The notes beneath the pieces are model-generated. The model was not told where the DNA came from. It searched no databases and saw only the letters and a program-made list of their open reading frames with translations. A DNA stretch of 64,000 bases from Ustilago trichophora (Eukaryota; Basidiomycota; Ustilaginomycetes; Ustilaginales; Ustilaginaceae), in NCBI GenBank assembly GCA_900323505.1, contig OOIN01000031.1, positions 496,001 through 560,000 on the forward strand. Reading direction: 5' to 3'. Numbering within the stretch: the first letter of the stretch is position 1; every line of letters begins with the position of its first letter. The translations under genes and the position numbers were made by a program. Of the stretch, positions 8,048 to 16,396 are shown piece after piece.

Positions 8048-10864
8048 TTACAACCACCCTCGCAACCTCGCCAAAGTTCTAAACGCATCTGACCTGACCA
8101 AACGTTCCATCTCTTCCTCTTGCCAATCCTCCAACTCCTTCCTCTCCATTTGCTTATCGCCTTTGACCCCCACGACGTACTTTGCCACCAACATCCGACC
8201 ACAATCAGCGCTCATCTCGGTGGTCTTTTTCCAAAATCGCAAAATCATTTCGCTCTCCGAATGAATCACCGATGAAATGTTGCTCAGATAGTCTAAATCT
8301 GCTGCAAGTTGGGCTGCGCCGATCTCTGTCAGCCGCGGCAATGAGGGCAAGACAGAGGTGAGGAATCGGGAAAAGAAGAGTGCGAGGAGCGATCGGAGAT
8401 ATTGTGAGAGGACGCCAGCGTCACCATCCTCGCTATCCTCGGTAGTGGCGGTGGTAGAGTCAGATTGGGAGGGCAGGGGAACGGTGGTGGTGGAAAACGC
8501 TTGACGGTGCATACTTGATCGTTCGACTGCAGCGGTATCTGCGGATGGTGGCGCCATGGTCGCGTGTCTTGCATGTGATAAGTTTCTCTCCTCTTTGTCC
8601 GATCCTGTAGTCGAGGTAGGCTCGCCTTTGTTGCTCTGCAGACAAAATAGCAGCACTTCGTCAGCATACCCTTCGAACAGTCTAGGTAAGTTGAGCATGG
8701 CCTCCCCCACCCGGGCCATAGCTTCCGTCGGGCTGAGACTGAACTTGGGCATGGCAAGATCGTACTCGTTGACAATGCTCGGATGCTTGGTGGACGTCCA
8801 GATGGGTAAGGACGGAAAGAGCTCAAATTCGGGCAAGAACTGTGAGAGGACAAGGTCGTGTTGGAAAGTCTGCACCGCTGAGGCAATCTCGAGGATGGAT
8901 TCACGAGCCGCGGGGAGCAGGAGCAGATCTGTTGAGGCAAAGTTCCACGAAGCGCTAGAAAGAAGCCGTTTCGCTTTGGCGATCAGCGCATGTAAAGCGA
9001 TCGTGTTGAGCGAAGACGTCGCTAGAGCTGTTGTTGGGCTGGTGAAGTCGACAACAGCCTGCTCTTCGTCACCGGAGGCTGGTGCTTTGGCAAGGGTGCC
9101 AAGCTCAGAGATCTGGTATGCAATCGTCTCCTCGAGCCCTCGTACCGCAGCTATCGCGTCTCTGCAGGCAGTGAGCTTCTCGGTTGCTTTTCTGAATTCG
9201 TCCCAATCGCTTGCTGTAAGCACCTCCCCCCTTTCGTCATAGGTCAATGCAGCTTGTCTAGCCCCATCGGACAAATGCAGCCTGCGAATCCTGCCTTGCA
9301 CACCATTGAGTATGGTGTGCAGCTCAGAGGTGAGCTCGAGGCGTGCTCGCTCCATTGCGGTTTCAAAGACCTTGTCCAGCGATGGAAGCAGCAAGGGTGT
9401 TGCAAAGGATTTTGTGAGCGCTGTCGACCTTCTAAGAGCGGCCTTGGTAACTTGCAATGCCTGCGTCGATGCTGTCGAGACAGACACAGAGGTAGATGAA
9501 GCCGAAGATTGCAATGCATGCAAGCGCAACTGCATGGCCTCGGCCTCGAATGTGGCAAGGCGAGTCTGATAGGGAATGAAAGGCTCGACGATGAGCCTGA
9601 GCCATGTCCTGTCGGTTGTTTCAAGGGCGAGAAGGTTGCTGTCGATGGGCGAAGGTGCCGCATCTGCATCAGCGCCCGATTTCTCCTGTTTAGCCTTCGC
9701 CTCGGGCAAGATGGACTGGATTGCCCGAATAACTTCTTCGGTAGCCTTGTATGCGTCGGTAAGGGCAGCCAAGAAGGTCTCGAGATCGGGAGCACGAGTG
9801 GCTTGTTGGATGCATGCATGGATAGGTGGATCGAGCCTGGCAATGATGTCTGCTACGAGCAACTGTGTAGCTCTGTTCGGATCGGAGAAGAGCGAAGATG
9901 ATGCAACGCGCTCCTCACCGAGCAGCGCAAGCAGGTCTCCGAATAGCGATGTGAGCTGTGCTGGAAGCGGTCTGTCGCTTGTCTCTGATGCCGTTTGCGC
10001 CCATCTGGAGAGAAGATTCTGGGAACGAGTCTTTGTGTAGATTTGGAAGAAAGTGGGGATACCATTTTGCATTTGTGCAAGCAGCTTGGCCATACGAGCG
10101 ACCTTGTCGCCGTCTCGAATGGAGATAGACTCCTGCAGCACAGGGATGAGTTGCTCCTGTATCCTCTGCGTCAGACTTTGCAGAAGCGCGCTTCTTTCCT
10201 CGTTCGACTTTGCTGAACCGCTAAAGAGCTTCAAGGAGTCGGCAGCCTTTGCTACTCTGTCCACCGCTTCCTGCCATCTCTCCTCGCTGAGTAGCATGGT
10301 GACCTGGCTCTCGAGTGTCGACCAAGCTTGCGCCTCCCTGAGTGCATGACGAGCCTCAATGAGACCAGCTTTCGCTTCGGAGAGTGCAGCGATTCTGGCG
10401 AGTGCCGCGTCGGTAGATGGATCCTTGGTCGACGTTTGTGTCTGTAACGAATGAACACGGGACTGAAGGGTTGTCGCAGTCTCAGACATGAGCTTGAGCT
10501 CGATAACAATTTTGGGAATGGTAGAGACGAGCGAGGCGATGATCTGGTCAAGTTCTATTCGAGATGCATCGCGGACCGAGGACAATGAGAGGGAGAGTTG
10601 GCGAAGTGCAGCAGAAGTGTCCTCTAGCTTTAAGGTCGACGCCGCCGTCGTACGTGAGAATGATGTTGTTGTTATTCTTGATGAGGGTGGTGGCGAGGTG
10701 GTGTTAGTTGGGGAAGCGTAATGATCGAGCCAGGCAGCGAGCTCATCTGGCTGTTGACACTTGCCAAGTGCCGCAATCGCATCCGATCCTGGCGACTGCG
10801 ATGATGAAGCAGCAGCATCGGATGTCCCGTACTGCTCAGCAGCAGCGGAAGGAGAGAGCGCCAT
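8048..10864 (-). CDS. COG7: Conserved oligomeric Golgi complex subunit 7
   Basis: Subunit of lobe B of the COG tether, which captures retrograde vesicles at the Golgi and so maintains glycosylation enzymes. Intronless, 938 residues, longer than the roughly 770 of animal COG7 because of Ser/Thr-rich inserts (for example about 760-800). The N-terminal block (AWLDHYASPT, then ALRQLSLSLSSVRDASRIELDQIIASL) and the long helical body are typical of COG7, as is the C-terminal LDYLSNISSVIHSE with the helical segment after it. The start is the ATG at 10864, the only one upstream of the conserved block. It diverges from RRP43 (329 bases); the transposon ends 188 bases beyond its stop codon. Confidence 0.85.
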   Translation of the reverse strand: MALSPSAAAEQYGTSDAAASSSQSPGSDAIAALGKCQQPDELAAWLDHYASPTNTTSPPPSSRITTTSFSRTTAASTLKLEDTSAALRQLSLSLSSVRDASRIELDQIIASLVSTIPKIVIELKLMSETATTLQSRVHSLQTQTSTKDPSTDAALARIAALSEAKAGLIEARHALREAQAWSTLESQVTMLLSEERWQEAVDRVAKAADSLKLFSGSAKSNEERSALLQSLTQRIQEQLIPVLQESISIRDGDKVARMAKLLAQMQNGIPTFFQIYTKTRSQNLLSRWAQTASETSDRPLPAQLTSLFGDLLALLGEERVASSSLFSDPNRATQLLVADIIARLDPPIHACIQQATRAPDLETFLAALTDAYKATEEVIRAIQSILPEAKAKQEKSGADADAAPSPIDSNLLALETTDRTWLRLIVEPFIPYQTRLATFEAEAMQLRLHALQSSASSTSVSVSTASTQALQVTKAALRRSTALTKSFATPLLLPSLDKVFETAMERARLELTSELHTILNGVQGRIRRLHLSDGARQAALTYDERGEVLTASDWDEFRKATEKLTACRDAIAAVRGLEETIAYQISELGTLAKAPASGDEEQAVVDFTSPTTALATSSLNTIALHALIAKAKRLLSSASWNFASTDLLLLPAARESILEIASAVQTFQHDLVLSQFLPEFELFPSLPIWTSTKHPSIVNEYDLAMPKFSLSPTEAMARVGEAMLNLPRLFEGYADEVLLFCLQSNKGEPTSTTGSDKEERNLSHARHATMAPPSADTAAVERSSMHRQAFSTTTVPLPSQSDSTTATTEDSEDGDAGVLSQYLRSLLALFFSRFLTSVLPSLPRLTEIGAAQLAADLDYLSNISSVIHSESEMILRFWKKTTEMSADCGRMLVAKYVVGVKGDKQMERKELEDWQEEEMERLVRSDAFRTLARLRGWL

Positions 10865-11193
10865 GGCTGATCCGCGATTTGCTGACTCGACGAGGCCGGC
10901 TAAGCCGATTGATGTGATGGAACGGAGGATGGGGTCGTGGGAATCATTTCAACCTTTCCCTTTTCACTTTCACTTTGACACGACAACGGTCTGTGCTCGG
11001 CGTGTCTCCGACTCCACTTTCTTTCCAAATCTCCGTTTTCCGGTGCACAATTTCATGAGTGTGATTTTTTGGTCTTTCAGAAAAAATGTTGGCAGTTGAA
11101 CCTTGTTGACACAACCACATCTTAATCCTTCACCGTCGCCGTCATCATCACCGTCACTGTCAAACACTTCCATAATATCGATCACTCATCATC
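10865..11193. promoter_or_regulatory. Divergent promoter region of COG7 and RRP43
   Basis: 329 bases between two outward start codons. It is pyrimidine-rich on the RRP43 side, with a CATCATCATC-like run just before the RRP43 ATG. No specific site recognised. Confidence 0.45.
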
Positions 11194-12150
11194 ATGTCGG
11201 CCGCATCCGTAGCAGGTCCCTCAAGTACGATATCTACGTCGGATAACGCCGATCTGGTTGCCACCACCTTCAAGCGACTCCATCCCATTTCTTACCTCTC
11301 GCGCTTTCTCGACTCTTCCATTCGCGAGGATGGCCGGGCACTCCCCGCTTTCCGCGATGCTACCCTGACACTTGGCTCCATTTCCACTGCCGATGGCTCC
11401 TCTTTCGTTCGTATCGGCAACACTTCTTGCATCGCAGCTATCAAAGCCGAGATTGCTCCACCTCAACTCTCTCGTCCCCAAGAGGGCTATCTGATTCCAA
11501 ACGTCGAGCTTCCTGCTGTATGCTCGTCCAAGTTCAAACCAGGTGCACCCGGTGAGGAGGCTCAGACCCTGACAAGCAGGCTGCTAGCGCTGCTCAACAG
11601 CTCCAATGCGCTCGACCGGAAGCAGCTCTGCATCGAGCAAGGAAAGGCCGTCTGGTGTTTGTATCTCGATATCAGCTTCATCTGCTTCGATGGCAATGCC
11701 ATGGATACAGCCGTGCTCGCCGCAGCCGCTGCCCTTTCCGACACCAAGCTCGCAAAAGCTTCCTACGATCCGGACACAGAACAAGTCCGCTGTTCATCTT
11801 CACCAGGCGACCGCGCTCCTTTGCATCTCGATGAGATCCCCTTTGCCTCCTCCTTCTCCATCTTCGACAACACACATCTCCTCAGCGACCCAACTGCCTT
11901 TGAATCTGCGCTAGCCGTATCTCACCTCACCATTGCCATCTCGCTGAACCCGTCCTCGATCCCCAAGTCGTCCAAAGCAAAGCCAACCGTCACGTTCCTC
12001 CATCAGTCGGGTCGACTCTCGACAGATGGCTCTGACAAGTCTCCAAGTGCCTCGGATCAAGACAATCTCCAGCTATGCATCGACAGAGCTCATGTCCGAG
12101 CAAAGCAATTGGCAGCCTTGTTGCGCGACGCTCGGTCTCAATCTTCGTAG
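11194..12150 (+). CDS. RRP43: Exosome complex component RRP43 (EXOSC8-like, RNase PH fold)
   Basis: Non-catalytic ring subunit of the nine-member RNA exosome, in nucleus and cytosol. Intronless, 318 residues. The RNase PH fold runs over most of the protein: SREDGR-like SIREDGRALPAFRD near residue 46, GSSFVRIGNTSCIAAIKAEI near 70, and LYLDISFICFDGNAMDTAVLAAAAAL near 155. The last block matches the EXOSC8/RRP43 group better than RRP42 or RRP45. A low-complexity Ser/Lys insert (about 250-280) is unusual in position but not in kind. The start is the ATG at 11194. It converges on the PUF gene with 210 bases between stop codons. Confidence 0.85.
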   Translation: MSAASVAGPSSTISTSDNADLVATTFKRLHPISYLSRFLDSSIREDGRALPAFRDATLTLGSISTADGSSFVRIGNTSCIAAIKAEIAPPQLSRPQEGYLIPNVELPAVCSSKFKPGAPGEEAQTLTSRLLALLNSSNALDRKQLCIEQGKAVWCLYLDISFICFDGNAMDTAVLAAAAALSDTKLAKASYDPDTEQVRCSSSPGDRAPLHLDEIPFASSFSIFDNTHLLSDPTAFESALAVSHLTIAISLNPSSIPKSSKAKPTVTFLHQSGRLSTDGSDKSPSASDQDNLQLCIDRAHVRAKQLAALLRDARSQSS

Positions 12151-12360
12151 CAGCGACAATCAGAAGCCTTCTTTTGCAATCGACACAATTCAGCATTTTC
12201 TTCTTTTCTTTTTTTTTTGTATTTGTACTCGACATCATTCCGTTTCAAATCAGCAAAAGCTGTTCGCAGCGACTTCCGTGGCACATCTTGTGCAGAGACA
12301 GCGAACCATAGAGAGGTGAAAAATCTGAGGAAGATTAGTGTTGCGCTTGGAAGACAGACA

Positions 12361-14610
12361 TCAGTATCCGGCAAAGGCGCGAGCACGCTCGCACAGCTGG
12401 TGCACCTTCATACCCGCTTTGCTGCCTTTGAGGAATACCGAGTTGCGTCGCACCGTCGAGATGATACGATCGCGCGTCTTTTGATCCACCGTCGTGAGCA
12501 GCTGCGTCACAATCTGCATACCGTGGGCAGCCAGACAGACGTCGATAAGAGGCGGTCGACGAGGCTGCGAGCTGTGGCACATGACATCCACATAGTCTTG
12601 GAGGAATTGACCCTCGCCCGTCTTGAGGCCGCTCATCACAGCTTTCTGGCCATACTGAGAAAGAGTGAGTTTCGAGGCGGAGCGAACCAGACCTCGCAGT
12701 GCAGCCCGGCGCTCCTCCTCGGCGCCATGTTCGATGATGTGTTGCACCACCCAGACGCCCCACTGATTGGTGGCGCACTCGTCCAACTCTTCGAGCACCT
12801 CCTGCATGCACTGCGCCTTTTCCGCCGGTTGTGCCGACTCGAAAATGTTTTGACAGATGATGCTTCCGGTCTCTTGTCGAGCTGTACGAGCCCATCGTCC
12901 CTTGAGCTGTCGGTTGATGGAAGCAAAGATCTGCTCGCGGAATTGGGGACGAGTCCATTCCGTCTCGAGAATGCGCTGCCAGACGTGAATCGAGTGTCGC
13001 GAGGTGAGCGTTTGGTCGAGTCGAGAGCCAAGCAGCTCCTCCGTCACCGCTTCGCGGACGGTCTCTTCGCCCTCGAGCGCCTTTTGAACGACGTGGCACC
13101 CGAACTGCGACATGGTCAGTTCGACAAAAGCGCCTTTGAGATGCATCGCCGTCTCGGGTCGCGATTCAATGGCGCCTTGGACGAGAAAGTTGCCGTGTCG
13201 GTCATGAGACAGGGACACGATCCGAGCGCAAATGGCTTGAAGGATCTCGTCTTGTCGCTCGGGATTGCCACTTTTGAGCTGCTGCTGAAGGAGCAAGCTT
13301 GCTTCCTGACCGCGCTTCTCCAGAATCATGCTGACAAGCGTCGAAGCGGGTGCCGCGTCAAGCTTGGAGGCTGCATGCGTGGTGGAGCCGGGCGAGCTGT
13401 GTGGCGAGGTGCTTGACAGTGTCCTCGTACGAAGATGACCAGGAAGAGATGCGTCGATGGGGTTGTCCGTACCGGGGCCGTACTGATAGCCAGGAACGGG
13501 AGGTGAGTCTGTATCAGCCATCGCGACGCGTCGACCGAGTTCGGCGGCAGAGATATCGCAGGCCCTGAACGGCTTGGCGCCAATACTTTGAGGCGTACCG
13601 GCCTCGCGAGGACTGATTGGCGCAGTATCTCGCTTGCCTGGAGCCCACATGGACGACGAGACACCACGATCCCGACTTTTGGCAACTGAAGCAGAGTCGG
13701 GGCTGGATCGCGTAGCTTCATGATGGTAGACTTGCATAGGGTCTGCACCTTCCAAGACACGCTGAAATCGAGGTGGCGTTGTCAAGGGCGAATGGTGAGT
13801 GCAAGTCGGAGCTGGCTTCTCAAGGTTGCGACGTTCCAGCGAGCCAGGGCCGATATTGATGCGGACCACCTCGTGCGCCATGCGTCGAAGGGCCATGTTT
13901 TCGAGCTTCAGCCGCTTGAGCTCGTCGACTACAAAGTCGGGAAGAGGTCTCTGCTGCGTTTCAGCGTAGCCTGCACTAGACGGTGTCTGCTCTCGTGTCT
14001 CGCCGGGATAGATGGGGGGAAAGGGGAGGCCCGATGCTTGGAACAGGTCCGAGTATTCCGAGCTGAAATCCGAGCCAGGATCCGAAGCTGGCATACTACG
14101 TTCGTCGCCAAAGGCGCCAGAAGAGGCAGAAGCAAAACGCTGATGCATTGGTATCATGGAATAGGCTTGAAAAGCTGAGAGCGGCGCAGGCGATGCTCCC
14201 GATACTTTGGTCTCTTGTGGCCAATTTTCTTTCTCGCACCCTCGTCGCTGCGATAGGCCGGTATCGACGGTCCAAGCGGCAACCTTGTGAGGACTGCAAT
14301 GAGGAGCACGGCTGTCCAAATCTGCGTGTCTGTTGAGGTGACTTGGGTGGCGTAGATCAATAAATGATTGATCATAGAGAGGTCGAGATCGAGACATCTG
14401 CAGACCTCTCTTCAACGAATCTAGGTCGAGGCCAGGCGCCATGAAAGGAGCATCGGGCCAGACATCGGTCGCCTTGTAACCGAGCACGTCGCGGTTGTAG
14501 GATTCTTCCTGGACGCCACTGTCGTCTTGACCGTTCCTCGGTGTGATTGACTCGCGTTCAGTGTTTTGGGAAGATGGCATATCGAGTCTTGGGTGAAAAG
14601 TGAACGACAT
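12361..14610 (-). CDS. Pumilio-family (PUF repeat) RNA-binding protein
   Basis: Intronless, 749 residues. The first 420 are low-complexity and probably disordered. The C-terminal third (about 430-740) consists of PUF repeats recognisable from cores such as RHGNFLVQGAIE, QFGCHVVQKALE, SRHSIHVWQRIL, ETGSIICQNIFE, QWGVWVVQHIIE, QYGQKAVMSGLK and AHGMQIVTQLL. PUF proteins bind 3'-UTR motifs and repress or localise mRNAs in the cytoplasm. Repeats 3, 6 and 7 have altered recognition positions, so specificity may differ from Puf3/Pumilio. The N-terminal half matches nothing I know. The start is the ATG at 14610. The upstream gene-free region is long (1.8 kb), which may reflect a long leader. Confidence 0.85.
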   Translation of the reverse strand: MSFTFHPRLDMPSSQNTERESITPRNGQDDSGVQEESYNRDVLGYKATDVWPDAPFMAPGLDLDSLKRGLQMSRSRPLYDQSFIDLRHPSHLNRHADLDSRAPHCSPHKVAAWTVDTGLSQRRGCEKENWPQETKVSGASPAPLSAFQAYSMIPMHQRFASASSGAFGDERSMPASDPGSDFSSEYSDLFQASGLPFPPIYPGETREQTPSSAGYAETQQRPLPDFVVDELKRLKLENMALRRMAHEVVRINIGPGSLERRNLEKPAPTCTHHSPLTTPPRFQRVLEGADPMQVYHHEATRSSPDSASVAKSRDRGVSSSMWAPGKRDTAPISPREAGTPQSIGAKPFRACDISAAELGRRVAMADTDSPPVPGYQYGPGTDNPIDASLPGHLRTRTLSSTSPHSSPGSTTHAASKLDAAPASTLVSMILEKRGQEASLLLQQQLKSGNPERQDEILQAICARIVSLSHDRHGNFLVQGAIESRPETAMHLKGAFVELTMSQFGCHVVQKALEGEETVREAVTEELLGSRLDQTLTSRHSIHVWQRILETEWTRPQFREQIFASINRQLKGRWARTARQETGSIICQNIFESAQPAEKAQCMQEVLEELDECATNQWGVWVVQHIIEHGAEEERRAALRGLVRSASKLTLSQYGQKAVMSGLKTGEGQFLQDYVDVMCHSSQPRRPPLIDVCLAAHGMQIVTQLLTTVDQKTRDRIISTVRRNSVFLKGSKAGMKVHQLCERARAFAGY

Positions 14611-16396
14611 TGGTCTCGCAAGGTGTTACTGTTGGTCGGGTGCCTAAGCTGAACAGAAGGTAGCGGACTAAGCAGGTTCCGTGACAAGGATGTGAAGAGA
14701 AGTGCGGCAGGTCTCTTGGCGAACTAGTTTGCAAGGATACGAGGTTGATTGTTGTCGAGCACAAAACCCAGCAACCCTCTGGCGCAAGAAGCGGTCGAAT
14801 GAGCAAGCAGCAGAAGCAGCACAAGCAGCAGAAGCAAGATGCAACAAAGAAGCAAAGTGAAAGAAGATTCCGGTGTCGTCCGAAGTAGTCACTTGTCGTC
14901 GTGGTTTGGATGTAACGAGGGGGGGGCAAAGAGGAAAGCAAGGAGAAAGAAAACGAAAGCGCGAAAGGATGTGGATGTGGATGTGGATGAGGATGAGGTT
15001 GGAGAAATCGGTGACAAGTGACAAATGGTAAATCGGCCTAAGTGTCTCTTCTTTGCTTTTATTGTTTCCAGGCGTCCTCCTGAGGAGACTGTGCTCTTCA
15101 ACGACGGAAGGACCGACAAGGAGACTCGTCCGGCGTGGGAATTTGTGAGCAACAAGTTGCGTATAGTCCAGCTTCTTTTGCTCAAGAAGGAGTCGAGAGG
15201 CGTAATCGTTGCTTCGTTTGACAGAGAGTGGCAGTATCTTCGGTGAGATCAAGCTGAGGAAGGACATCGGCTGCTCCTACCTGCAGCTGAGTTTCCTGGA
15301 CAGAGGCGCAATCACACAAACCTCTCCTGCGCTTCTTCCTGGTATTTACCTTGGCGTCTGAGTCTGGGCTTTGTTTCCAGACTGTTCGAGCAGCCGTTTG
15401 GGCCCCCTTTCCCGACTCAGTCAGCAAGGCCCGGCACTTCCACTCAGAGCTTTGTCAGAATGCTGAGCACTTTTCCTTGGCTCAAGCGCAGCCGATTGTG
15501 GCGACTTGACGGTGGCAGATCAGCAGAAGCAAGGTCATCGATGGGCCTTCTCGAGGTGTATATGCGGAGAGAGTGTGTGTCTATATGCGCTTAGGCTTGT
15601 GAGTGAGTTCAAAGGCGGAGAGGATCGGATGAACGACTACGTGCGTGAATCCAGCTCTCTGGCTCAAGTGCACCATACGCTACCGAGAAGACGGTCTGCT
15701 CAGTCCGTGACAACACAATGTGCAAAGTTGTAGAGATCTGATTTTGGCCTCAGCGGCGTGTGTATGTGAAAAAGCAGAAGCTTTCCGGCGTCTTGCGAAG
15801 GCGGCACTACTATACTGACAGCTGTGAAATACTGCAGATGCCGAAGCATTTTGCGTCTGCGGCGTTCAGATTCAAGCATCTTGCTTGCTTTTCCGCTGCG
15901 AAGGCGGCTGTACAGAATTGCTCGTAGCAGCTGAGCACTGTCGCAGCGCAGCTGAGCTCGGACATGTTCGCACATCAAATGTGGATGTGACGATTGGCTG
16001 GAGATTCGCAGCATCCTTTCGTAGCATCGTCCCGCGTCTCTCTTTTGGAATTGTGATTGCGGCGTAGATTCGCAACCTGGTCAGATACAACCAAGCAACC
16101 GTTTCGTGATTTCAGAGAGGAGCCAAAAGGAAAGCGTGCACAGATCAGACACTCAGTCAGAGAGAGAGCGGAAACGCCGCCTCACTCACTCACTCACTCA
16201 CTCACTCACTCAGATAGATGGCCGTAGAAATCGAGGAGAGGATGTATGCTTTCTTTCCTGGATGCTTTTGCTTGCTATCAAATGGATGTGAGAATGTGAC
16301 ACGGGATAGTGTCAACCTGTGCTGGTGGAGAAGAGTCAAGATGCTCATCCAATCAGCACGTACACTGTGGATGACTTGCGCCCACAAGAAAAGTTA
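14611..16396. other. Long gene-free stretch upstream of the PUF gene
   Basis: About 1.8 kb between the PUF start and the stop of the SH3BGR-like gene, both leftward. Contains a GTGGAT-type tract (about 14969-14998), CAG/AGCAGA-rich sequence (about 14800-14840), and a (CTCA)8 tetranucleotide run at 16181-16212. A 199-codon leftward ORF (15267-14668) ends 57 bases before the PUF ATG; it is Leu/Ser-rich without recognisable domains and is more likely leader sequence or an upstream ORF than a gene. Confidence 0.45.
16181..16212 (+). repeat. (CTCA)8 microsatellite
   Basis: Eight uninterrupted CTCA units downstream of the PUF promoter region and about 200 bases upstream (map order) of the SH3BGR-like stop codon. 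No function is suggested by position. Confidence 0.95.

Noticed and set aside
14668..15267. 199-codon leftward ORF with an ATG just upstream of the PUF gene
   Set aside because: No domain, skewed composition from CT-rich leader sequence, and a position typical of a long 5' leader. At most an upstream ORF.
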